DNA of 64,000 nt from an uncultured Burkholderiales bacterium (GTDB taxonomy: Bacteria; Pseudomonadota; Gammaproteobacteria; Burkholderiales; Burkholderiaceae). A program made the translations under genes and the position numbers. This document shows positions 8,756-16,826 of this stretch, in pieces. The notes under the pieces were generated by a model. That model was not told the DNA's origin. It was given only the letters and a program-made list of their open reading frames with translations, and did not search any database. Within the stretch, counting starts at the first letter, position 1. Each line of letters begins with the position of its first letter. The stretch spans positions 1 to 64,000 of the forward strand of contig CAMLJY010000034.1 of the NCBI GenBank assembly GCA_946480465.1, written 5' to 3'.

Positions 8756-8770
8756 GTTGTGTATAGCAAC
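8756..8770 (-). promoter_or_regulatory. MarR-type operator at the marR start
   Basis: GTTGTGTATAGCAAC matches 14 of 15 bases with the site at 8187-8201. It sits immediately upstream of the marR start codon, where a bound repressor would block initiation. Confidence 0.6.
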
Positions 8771-8796
8771 TGATTGCGGACTCTAGGTGCCCGCGA

Positions 8797-8819
8797 GTTG
8801 GTTGTCAACAGCAACCAAC
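8797..8819. promoter_or_regulatory. 8-bp inverted repeat upstream of marR
   Basis: Arms GTTGGTTG (8797-8804) and CAACCAAC (8812-8819) are separated by 7 bp. The GTTG/CAAC ends recall the two MarR-type sites, so it may be a third operator. It could instead be a stem at the end of the arsRC-aqpS transcript, 50 bp beyond the aqpS stop. Confidence 0.45.
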
Positions 8820-8868
8820 CACGGCTGGCAGCCGGCGCGCGCGGACGCCGTGGGCGACTGCAGCCGGC

Positions 8869-9582
8869 CTACCGCCCGCCGGCGTCCGCATCGCTCGCGC
8901 CCGAGGCCTCGATGACGTTCGGATGCCCGGCAGGGTGCAGGCGCGGCTCGAAGGCGCGGTGGATGGCCAGGCCCAGCGCGGCGCCGGCGAACTCCGCCAG
9001 CATGAACCCCGGCGCGCTGGCCGGTGCGATGCCGGCGAAGCTGTCGCTGAACATGCGGCCGAAGGCCGCCGCGGGGTTGGCGAACGAGGTGGAGGCGGTG
9101 AACCAGTAGGCCGCGCCGATGTAGGCCGCCACCATCGCCGGGGCCCGGCCGGCGGGCGCGCGCAGGATCACCAGCAGCAGTCCGGCCGTGGCCACCGCTT
9201 CGGCGATCCATTGCCCCGTGCCCGTGCGCAGCTTGCCGGACCACTGCAGCAGCGGCAGGTCGAACATCGCATGCGCCAGCCAGGCGCCCAGCATCGCCCC
9301 CAGCAGCTGCGCCGCTACGTAGGGCAGCAGCGCGGCCTTCGGCAATTCGCCGCGCCAGGCCATCACGGCGCTGACCGCGGGATTGAAATGCGCGCCGCTG
9401 ATCGGGCCGAACACCTCGATCAGCACGTACAGGCCGCCCACGGTGGCCAGCGTGTTGGCCAGCAGCGCGAGGGCGACGTTGCCGCCGGACAGGCGCTCGG
9501 CCATCAGCCCCGAGCCGATCACGACGGCCAGCAGCAGCGCGGTGCCCAGCGCCTCGCCGGCGACTTTGCGTGGCAGGTCCAT
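8869..9582 (-). CDS. aqpS: aquaporin-family channel of the arsenic operon (AqpS-like)
   Basis: A 237-residue MIP/aquaglyceroporin with six hydrophobic segments. Two NPA motifs are present: HFNPAVSAV in the first half and FANPAAAFG in the second. In arsRC-aqpS operons (known from Sinorhizobium) the channel lets arsenite produced by ArsC flow out down its gradient. Here it starts 3 bp after the arsC stop, which supports that role. No arsenite pump of the ArsB/Acr3 type is seen in this window, so this channel and possibly the MFS protein are the only exit routes visible. Confidence 0.87.
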   Translation of the reverse strand: MDLPRKVAGEALGTALLLAVVIGSGLMAERLSGGNVALALLANTLATVGGLYVLIEVFGPISGAHFNPAVSAVMAWRGELPKAALLPYVAAQLLGAMLGAWLAHAMFDLPLLQWSGKLRTGTGQWIAEAVATAGLLLVILRAPAGRAPAMVAAYIGAAYWFTASTSFANPAAAFGRMFSDSFAGIAPASAPGFMLAEFAGAALGLAIHRAFEPRLHPAGHPNVIEASGASDADAGGR

Positions 9583-9585
9583 CGT

Positions 9586-10080
<495 letters not shown>

Positions 10081-10085
10081 GGGGT

Positions 10086-10409
10086 TCAGCAGCGGCAGCT
10101 GGAAGAGGTGGCCTCGAGGCAGGGCTGGCCCTGGCAGCAGTTGGCGGTCAGGTAGGCCAGCAGCGCGTTCATGCGGTCGAAGGCGGCGCGGTAGATCAGG
10201 TTGCGCCCGGCCCGCTCCTGCGTCACGAGGCCCGCGTTCATCAGCTCCTTCAGATGAAAGGACAGCGTGGCGGCCGGCACGTCGAGCTGCTCGGCCAGCA
10301 ACCCCGGCGTCATGCCCTCGGGGCCGCTGACCACCAGCCGGCGAAACACCTGCAGCCGCATGGCTTGCGCCAGGGCGGCCAATGAACGCACGACGTCGGC
10401 TTCTTCCAT
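10086..10409 (-). CDS. arsR: ArsR-family arsenic repressor with C-terminal cysteine site
   Basis: A 107-residue winged-helix repressor; the HTH runs through LAEQLDVPAATLSFHLKELMNAG. The usual CVC sensor in the DNA-recognition helix is absent. Instead Cys91, Cys92, Cys97, Cys105 and Cys107 cluster at the C-terminus (CCQGQPC...CRC), resembling the C-terminal three-cysteine site described for Acidithiobacillus ferrooxidans ArsR. The ATG at 10409 was chosen because it gives a family-length protein and lies right behind a dyad operator; a longer frame exists upstream. Confidence 0.9.
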   Translation of the reverse strand: MEEADVVRSLAALAQAMRLQVFRRLVVSGPEGMTPGLLAEQLDVPAATLSFHLKELMNAGLVTQERAGRNLIYRAAFDRMNALLAYLTANCCQGQPCLEATSSSCRC

Positions 10410-10411
10410 AT

Positions 10412-10427
10412 TTCGATGATAGTCGAA
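10412..10427 (-). promoter_or_regulatory. arsR operator (inverted repeat)
   Basis: TTCGA and TCGAA arms flank a 6-bp spacer directly upstream of the arsR ATG. It is A+T-rich compared with its surroundings. This is the expected autoregulation site of ArsR. Confidence 0.6.
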
Positions 10428-10584
10428 GGGTTGGGCGAGCCGCGCCACAAGACCGCAGCGCGGGGAGCGCATTGCGCCTCGGCAGCACCGCGACCTAATT
10501 CATGAAAAACGCGGCCAGGCCGGCGTTGTCGCCCACCTGGCCGGCAGCCGTGGGCGGCCCCGAGCAGCCGCCCCTCGCCCCGGC

Positions 10585-11754
<1,170 letters not shown>

Positions 11755-11857
11755 GGTGCGCAAGGGGGTTGGTCACGGACGGTGGATACCTGCATTGGAG
11801 TGCCGCGCGGCGCCGCGCTACAGTGTCCGATCCGTCATCTTTCGAGCGAATTCGGCC

Positions 11858-12829
11858 ATGGACGACTTCATCGTGCTGGTGCTGCCCGGCGCCCATTCGA
11901 CGAGCACCGCGGCCACGCTGGACCTGCTGTCCGCCGCCGCGCTGCTGGCGCCGCGCCATGGCCTGCCGGCGCCGCGCTGGCAGGTGGTGTCGCCCACGCC
12001 CGGGCAGGTGCCGCTCAGCAACGGCATGACGGTGCCGGCGCGCGCGCTGCCGCGGCGCCTGCCGGCCGGGCAGCCCACCTGGATCGTGCCCGGCGTGGGC
12101 GTCACCAATGCCGGGCGCGGCCGTGAGCTGCTGGCCCAGCCGCATGCGCAGGCCGCGATGCAGATGCTGCGCCGCGCCCGGCAGCGCGGCGCCAGCGTGG
12201 CGGCTTCCTGCTCGGGCGTGCTGCTGCTGGCCGGCGCGGGCCTGCTGGACGGCCGCCGCGCCACCATCGCCTGGTGGCTGGCCCCCTTGCTGCGCGAGCT
12301 GGCGCCGCAAGCGCGCGTCGACGAGGCGCGCATGGTGATCGAGGACGGCCCGGTGTTCACCGCCGGCGCCGCGCTGGCGCAGGCCGACCTGATGCTGTGG
12401 CTGCTGCGCCGCCGCCTGGGCCAGCCGCTGGCCGAGGCGCTGGCGCGGGTGATGCTGATCGACGGCCGCCAGCACCAGAGCCCCTACATCGAGCCCGCCA
12501 TCCTGCACGCCGGCCACGAACTGCTGGCGCGCGTGGAAGCCGAGGTGCGCGCCCGCCTGCCCGAACCGCCCAGCGTGCAGGCCCTGGCCGATGCGCTGGC
12601 GATGTCGCCCCGCACCCTGGCCCGCCAGGTGCGCGCGGCCAGCGGCCGGTCACCGCTGGCGCTGATCCAGTCGGTGCGCCTGGCCAGCGCGCGGGCGCTG
12701 CTGGAAGGCAGCGGCCTGTCGGTGGAAGAGGTCGCTCATCGTGTGGGTTATGGCGATGCGACCGCGCTGCGGCGGCTGATGAAGAAGTCCTTCGGGGCCA
12801 CGCCGCGGCAGGTGCGCTTGCCGGCGTGA
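11858..12829 (+). CDS. GlxA-family transcriptional regulator (DJ-1/PfpI + AraC HTH)
   Basis: A 323-residue regulator. Residues 1-190 are a DJ-1/PfpI-like domain with the nucleophile-elbow region ASCSGVLLLAGAGLL. About 215-320 form an AraC-type double HTH ending in the signature VEEVAHRVGYGDATALRRLMKKSFGATP. Such GlxA regulators usually activate genes for amine or amino-acid-derivative use. The ATG at 11858 (MDDFIVLVLPGAHS) is the natural N-terminus; a longer frame upstream overlaps the thiolase. The neighbour across the intergenic region is the divergent thiolase, a possible target. Confidence 0.87.
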   Translation: MDDFIVLVLPGAHSTSTAATLDLLSAAALLAPRHGLPAPRWQVVSPTPGQVPLSNGMTVPARALPRRLPAGQPTWIVPGVGVTNAGRGRELLAQPHAQAAMQMLRRARQRGASVAASCSGVLLLAGAGLLDGRRATIAWWLAPLLRELAPQARVDEARMVIEDGPVFTAGAALAQADLMLWLLRRRLGQPLAEALARVMLIDGRQHQSPYIEPAILHAGHELLARVEAEVRARLPEPPSVQALADALAMSPRTLARQVRAASGRSPLALIQSVRLASARALLEGSGLSVEEVAHRVGYGDATALRRLMKKSFGATPRQVRLPA

Positions 12830-12845
12830 GGGCGCGTGGCCCTCA
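12827..12845 (+). terminator. hairpin at the end of the GlxA-type gene
   Basis: TGAGGGC and GCCCTCA arms (7 bp) with a 5-base loop begin at the stop codon itself. No T-run follows, so intrinsic termination is uncertain. Confidence 0.4.
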
Positions 12846-12907
12846 TCCAAGCACGGCCGCCTCCGGGCGCGGGCGGGTGCGGTGTTCGCCAAGACCTTCC
12901 CCGAAGT

Positions 12908-13309
12908 TCAGGTGGCCGGGCTGCAGCTGAGCATCCATTGCACGCCGAAACGGTCGGTCAGCTTGCCGTAAAAGGCGCCCCAGGGCTGGATGGCCAAGGG
13001 CGTGGTGACCCGACCGCCTTCGGCCGGGCGATCGAACAAGCGGCGGGTCTCTGCCGTCCCGTCCATCTCCAGCAGATGCGCTGATCCGCGCATCGGCTCG
13101 GCATCGTGGTTGTCCGAGGCATGGAACAGGATGCCCGGCCCTTCGAACCGGGCGTGCAGGATGCGGCCGCGCAGGCTGTCGTCGTGCAAGGGCACGACGC
13201 CTTCTCCGTGGCGCAGCAGGTCCGTCACCCGGCCCAGGCCGCAGGCGGTGTAGAAGGCCAGCGCTTCTTCGCACTGCACCGTGAAGAACAGGTAGTTGGA
13301 GAGCTGCAT
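12908..13309 (-). CDS. VOC-family protein (PhnB-like)
   Basis: A 133-residue glyoxalase/bleomycin-resistance-fold protein of the PhnB-like subgroup. Features are the N-terminal strand NYLFFTVQCEEALAFY, a central GILFHASDN, and a C-terminal WGAFYGKLTDRFGVQWML pattern. The ATG at 13309 was chosen because MQLSNYLFF is the usual beginning; the frame stays open upstream. The substrate is unknown. The tautomerase-like gene precedes it by 13 bp on the same strand, so the two probably share a transcript controlled by the divergent TetR protein. Confidence 0.8.
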   Translation of the reverse strand: MQLSNYLFFTVQCEEALAFYTACGLGRVTDLLRHGEGVVPLHDDSLRGRILHARFEGPGILFHASDNHDAEPMRGSAHLLEMDGTAETRRLFDRPAEGGRVTTPLAIQPWGAFYGKLTDRFGVQWMLSCSPAT

Positions 13310-13322
13310 CGGGATGCGCGCC

Positions 13323-13739
13323 TCAGTGGGCTGCCGCGGGCGCGGCCAACTGCGCATTGCTCAGCGCCTGGCCGGCGATGCCCCACGCGCCATCGACCGC
13401 GTGCACCACGTTGACCCAGATGCGCTCCTTGGGCTGCCGGCCGCCCGAGGCCTCATGCACGATGGCGGTGGCCTCGGCCACGTAGCCCTGCTGGATCTCA
13501 CGCGTGGCGAAGGCAAAGCCCGGCATCTTCCACTCGACGAAGGCCACCGGTGCAGGCTGCAGGCCGGAGAAGGTGCTGGCCAAGGGCATGACGTGGATGC
13601 TGCCCACCACGTTCGGCAGCAGCGCCGCGTTGTCCGGCAGGCCGTGCCACTTCAACATGGCCTGGCACAAGCGGGTGAAGACCTCTTGTTCGGTTCCTGC
13701 GGGCAAGACGCCTTCGGTGAGGGTCAGGGTCAGTGGCAT
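13323..13739 (-). CDS. tautomerase-superfamily-like protein
   Basis: A 138-residue protein beginning Met-Pro (MPLTLTLTEG), which after Met removal would expose the catalytic Pro1 of tautomerases. The first 35 residues (beta strand then the helix EQEVFTRLCQAMLKWHG) and the strand-helix repetition resemble 4-oxalocrotonate/MIF-type tautomerases of the long form. No substrate can be assigned. The gene lies divergent from a TetR regulator, and two palindromes sit in the shared promoter region. Confidence 0.65.
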   Translation of the reverse strand: MPLTLTLTEGVLPAGTEQEVFTRLCQAMLKWHGLPDNAALLPNVVGSIHVMPLASTFSGLQPAPVAFVEWKMPGFAFATREIQQGYVAEATAIVHEASGGRQPKERIWVNVVHAVDGAWGIAGQALSNAQLAAPAAAH

Positions 13740-13771
13740 CGATCGGCTTTCTCGGGTTGCCGGTCGTCGAC

Positions 13772-13809
13772 ATAACGACCGTTATCCAAGTTTGCATAAC
13801 GACCGTTAT
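13772..13809. promoter_or_regulatory. twin TetR operators
   Basis: Two identical palindromes ATAACGACCGTTAT lie at 13772-13785 and 13796-13809, centre to centre 24 bp. They are between the divergent tautomerase and tetR genes. Each is ATAACG/CGTTAT around AC. The arrangement fits a TetR dimer pair repressing both directions. Confidence 0.75.
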
Positions 13810-13851
13810 GCCGTCAACTACAATCGTGCAATCCCGAACGCATCCACGCCC

Positions 13852-14424
13852 ATGTCCCGCCACGAACAGAAGCAGCAGACCCGCCAGCGCATTGCCGACG
13901 CCGCGGGGCGCGGCTTTCGGCAGGGTGGGTTCGGGGGCATCGGTGTCGATGGGCTCGCCAAGCAGGCGGGCGTGACCTCCGGCGCGTTCTACGTGCACTT
14001 CGGCTCCAAGGCCGACGCGTTCCGGGAAGCGGTTGCGCAGGGCCTGGCCGGCCTCAAGATCGGCGTGCAGTATTTCCAGGCCGAACACGGCCCGGCGTGG
14101 TGGCCCGAGTTCGTGCGCTTCTACCTCAGCGTCAAGCGCACCTGCGAGCTCGGCGACAGCTGCACGCTGCAAAGCCTGTCGCCGGAAGTGGCGCGTGCAG
14201 ACCCAGCCTCGCGCGAAGCCTTCGAGACCGGGTTGCTGGAGGTCGCGCAGACCGTGGTCGACGGCCCGGACTCGCCGGCCGCGCCGCGGGAATTGGGCGC
14301 GGCCTTTGCCGCACTGTCGTCGCTGGTGGGCGCCGTCACCCTGGCGCGGGCCGTGAATTCACCGGCCTTGAGCGAACAGGTGGCCAGCGCGGCAGAGCGC
14401 ATGTTGCTGGGCGGGGGAGACTGA
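13852..14424 (+). CDS. TetR-family regulator
   Basis: A 190-residue TetR repressor with an N-terminal HTH (RIADAAGRGFRQGGFGGIGVDGLAKQAGVTSGAFYVHFGSKADAF) and a C-terminal ligand domain containing Cys pairs (CELGDSCTLQSL). The C-terminal type resembles regulators near quinone or electrophile-responsive genes, but no ligand can be named. It starts 42 bp after a pair of perfect palindromes, most likely its own operators, and is divergent from the tautomerase/VOC pair. Confidence 0.87.
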   Translation: MSRHEQKQQTRQRIADAAGRGFRQGGFGGIGVDGLAKQAGVTSGAFYVHFGSKADAFREAVAQGLAGLKIGVQYFQAEHGPAWWPEFVRFYLSVKRTCELGDSCTLQSLSPEVARADPASREAFETGLLEVAQTVVDGPDSPAAPRELGAAFAALSSLVGAVTLARAVNSPALSEQVASAAERMLLGGGD

Positions 14425-14619
14425 GCAGGGCCGTGCAGCAGGTCGCTGAAGAAGCGGCCATTCGCTGCCGATCATGGGCCGGAGCAGCCAGCCAGTGCCC
14501 GCGGTTCTGGTGGGCGCTGGGCAGCGTGTCGCGGCGGCCGCAGCGCACCGGCACGGCCGCAGGGCTACGATGCCCCATCACCACACCCGGCAGGCCGCCA
14601 ACTGGCTCTGTGTTCACCG

Positions 14620-15096
14620 ATGAATCGAATGCGACTGCTCCGCGGCGCCTGCGGGCTCGGAGGCTTGTTGGCGGCCTTGGCCTGGAGCGCCAATGCAGCG
14701 GCGTCCACGCTGGGCACGATCGGCGATGGGCCGCTGGAGATGCTGAAGGTCGTCGCCGTCCTGATGCTGCTGCTGTGGCCGCTCACGCTGGCGCTGCTGG
14801 CCGCGAACATCGTGCTTTCCCTGTTCGTCATCCGCTGGGCCAACCAATCGCTGGCACGTGGCGGGCGGGGGCCGGGCAATCACCTGCCCCCGATGGTGAA
14901 AGCCGCATTCTTCCTGTCGTCCCTCTCGTTCACGCTGGGCCCGCTCACCGCCTTGCCCGGGGTGGTGTGCGCGCACCTGGCCCGGACCGACCGCAACACC
15001 CCGGGCCACGGCCTGAACGTGGCCGCGCTGGTGATCGGCTATTTCGGCCTGTTCTCGCTGGTGGCGGGCCTGCTGTTCAGCTGGATCGTGCGGTGA
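14620..15096 (+). CDS. small membrane protein, unknown function
   Basis: A 158-residue protein with an N-terminal signal or TM segment (LLRGACGLGGLLAALAWSANA) and three further hydrophobic helices at about 42-70, 93-115 and 130-156. A short Gly-rich basic loop follows the second helix. I do not recognise a family. Its stop overlaps the GTG of the DUF5063 gene, so the two are coupled. 195 bp without a gene precede it, where I see no clear motif. Confidence 0.65.
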   Translation: MNRMRLLRGACGLGGLLAALAWSANAAASTLGTIGDGPLEMLKVVAVLMLLLWPLTLALLAANIVLSLFVIRWANQSLARGGRGPGNHLPPMVKAAFFLSSLSFTLGPLTALPGVVCAHLARTDRNTPGHGLNVAALVIGYFGLFSLVAGLLFSWIVR

Positions 15097-15635
15097 CGAT
15101 CGCGGCAGACGAGTCCATCGCAGCCTTTTGCGAATGCGCTGCCGGCTTCTGTGACTGGTGCGAAGGCGAGCCCCCAGCATCGAGCGCAGACCGCAGGGCG
15201 GCCGTCTGGCTGGCCCGGCTGCATGCGGCAGCACTGGCATTGCCCGAGACCCCAGCGGCGAACGCGGAAGGGCTGCCGGAGTTGCCGCGAGCCGATCTGG
15301 CGCGGGCCGAACGCAAGCTGGCGCCGTTCAGCGGCCACTTCTACAGGGCGGTGCTCGATCTGGACCCCACCAGCACGGAAGAGCCCGGCATCGGCGACCT
15401 CCACGACGACTTGCTCGACGTCTACAAGGACGTCAAGGCCGGGTGCGTCCTTCACGACTGCGGCCAGGTGGCCGATGCGCTGTGGCATTGGTCATTCCTG
15501 CACCGCATTCATTGGGGCAGGCATGCGGTGGATGCGCTCGCGGCGCTGCATGCGGCCCTGCAGGCGCGCCCAGGGGGCGATTCCCCTGGTGGACCTGCCG
15601 ATCAGCAAAGCCGTTCCGGAGGTCCGCCGTGCTGA
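15093..15635 (+). CDS. DUF5063 domain protein
   Basis: A 180-residue protein resembling DUF5063. It has an N-terminal helix with CECAAGFCDWCEG, a central LDVYKDVKAGC segment and the histidine/tryptophan-rich WHWSFLHRIHWGRHAVDALAALHA at the C-terminal third. Function unknown. The GTG start overlaps the previous stop, and the 3' end overlaps the GTG of the HD-domain gene by 7 bp. The C-terminus past residue 165 is low-complexity. Confidence 0.7.
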   Translation: MTIAADESIAAFCECAAGFCDWCEGEPPASSADRRAAVWLARLHAAALALPETPAANAEGLPELPRADLARAERKLAPFSGHFYRAVLDLDPTSTEEPGIGDLHDDLLDVYKDVKAGCVLHDCGQVADALWHWSFLHRIHWGRHAVDALAALHAALQARPGGDSPGGPADQQSRSGGPPC

Positions 15636-16153
15636 AGGACCGGCATGATGCCCTCCGACTGCTGCGGGAACTGGGGGCGCCGGACCGGCTCATCGTGCAC
15701 GTGCAGCTGGTCGGCGAGGCGGCGGATCTGCTGATCCAGGCCTACAAGGACCTCGGCATCCACTTCGATGAGCAACTGATCGAACTCGGCGTGGCCGTTC
15801 ACGATGCCGGAAAGATCCTGCATCCCGAAGAACTCGACGGCCCCGGCGCTCGGCACGAGCCCGCGGGAGAGGCGCTGATGCTGGCCCACGGCGTCCATCC
15901 GCGGGTGGCGCGCTGCTGCGTCTCCCATGCGGCATGGCAGGCGGCGGATGTTTGCTTTGAAGAGCGCTCGGTCGCCCTGGCTGACAAGCTGTGGAAAGGC
16001 AAGCGCGAGCCGGCGTTGGAACTGCGCATCGTGGACGACGTGGCGCTCCGGAAGGGCGTTGACCGTTGGGATGTCTTCGAGGAACTGGATTCGGTGTTCG
16101 ATGACGTTGCGGCGGGTGCTGAGCTTCGGTTGGAACGCAGCCGACTCGGATGA
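15629..16153 (+). CDS. HD-domain phosphohydrolase
   Basis: A 174-residue HD-fold protein. The metal residues are visible as the early His in VHVQLVGEAADLL, the VHDAGK doublet and His in GARHEPAGEALMLAHGVHP and CCVSHAAW. It probably acts on a nucleotide or phosphoester substrate in the cytoplasm; the substrate is unknown. The GTG at 15629 overlaps the preceding DUF5063 gene, and an ATGA overlap links it to the following small ORF. Confidence 0.75.
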   Translation: MLKDRHDALRLLRELGAPDRLIVHVQLVGEAADLLIQAYKDLGIHFDEQLIELGVAVHDAGKILHPEELDGPGARHEPAGEALMLAHGVHPRVARCCVSHAAWQAADVCFEERSVALADKLWKGKREPALELRIVDDVALRKGVDRWDVFEELDSVFDDVAAGAELRLERSRLG

Positions 16154-16407
16154 GGCTTGGCGGGGAGGGATTGCTGTCACGCTCCGAATTGGTCGTTGTC
16201 AAGTGGCATATGGCGCTGCAGGTGCAATGCCGATTGCTCGCAAACCCGCAGGTCGGCGTCCGGCAGACCTGGAAAGAATTGAGCCCGCTCGCGGCGAACG
16301 CGGAAGGAGAAGTGCTGGAACTATTGAGGTCGCTGGCGGCTGATTGGCCGGTTCAGACTGACGGCTGCCACCGAGAGCCGACCCCCGAGCGACAGGTCTC
16401 GTCATAA
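16150..16407 (+). CDS. small hypothetical protein, 85 residues
   Basis: Begins with an ATG overlapping the HD gene's stop (ATGA) and encodes a soluble 85-residue protein with a plausible helical core (LVVVKWHMALQVQCRLLAN, AEGEVLELLRSLAADWP). No family recognised. The coupling argues for a gene, but composition is already shifting toward the island, and the C-terminus (RQVSS) looks random. It could be a remnant of a longer gene cut by the insertion. Confidence 0.4.
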   Translation: MRLGGEGLLSRSELVVVKWHMALQVQCRLLANPQVGVRQTWKELSPLAANAEGEVLELLRSLAADWPVQTDGCHREPTPERQVSS

Positions 16408-16532
16408 GCAGACGGTCAGAAAGCGAACGGCGTCCGTCGTCTCATTTGAATTGGCAGGTGCCGATCACTTTCGTTTTCGCTGGAGACGCAGAAGCTGACA
16501 CTTTCCGAAAGCTCCCATGCAGCGCCCCAATG

Positions 16533-16826
16533 TCAACTGCGATAGGCCTCGTACTCGTCGAAGAAGAGCCGGGCAGCCTCATCGATAAACTGTTTACGGC
16601 GCTTGCGCAAGTCCTCAAGCTTGAGGCCGACGCCTCTGTAAATTACCTTGTGTGCATGGTTTTTTATCGCTTCCCCATCGAACTCGTCAAACTCAGCCGC
16701 CTCTTCATCGATGGCTAGACCGACCAGCCGGAGAAGATCCTCCTTCGTGATCCTATCGACGGCGACATACGAACCGTCTGCCGCCAAGAACTGCCCCTGG
16801 TTTTCAGCGATCCTTAAGAGCTTCAT
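16533..16826 (-). CDS. 97-residue partner of the PHP-ATPase
   Basis: A soluble, charged protein (MKLLRIAENQGQF... RKRRKQFIDEAARLFFDEYEAYRS), acidic in the middle (EEAAEFDEFDGEA) and basic/helical at the C-terminus. I recognise no domain. It starts 23 bp inside the 3' end of the PHP-ATPase gene on the same strand, so expression is surely linked. The position and size recall small accessory or toxin-modulating partners of ATPase defence proteins (inference only). Its base composition is low in G+C, like the upstream gene. Confidence 0.6.
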   Translation of the reverse strand: MKLLRIAENQGQFLAADGSYVAVDRITKEDLLRLVGLAIDEEAAEFDEFDGEAIKNHAHKVIYRGVGLKLEDLRKRRKQFIDEAARLFFDEYEAYRS

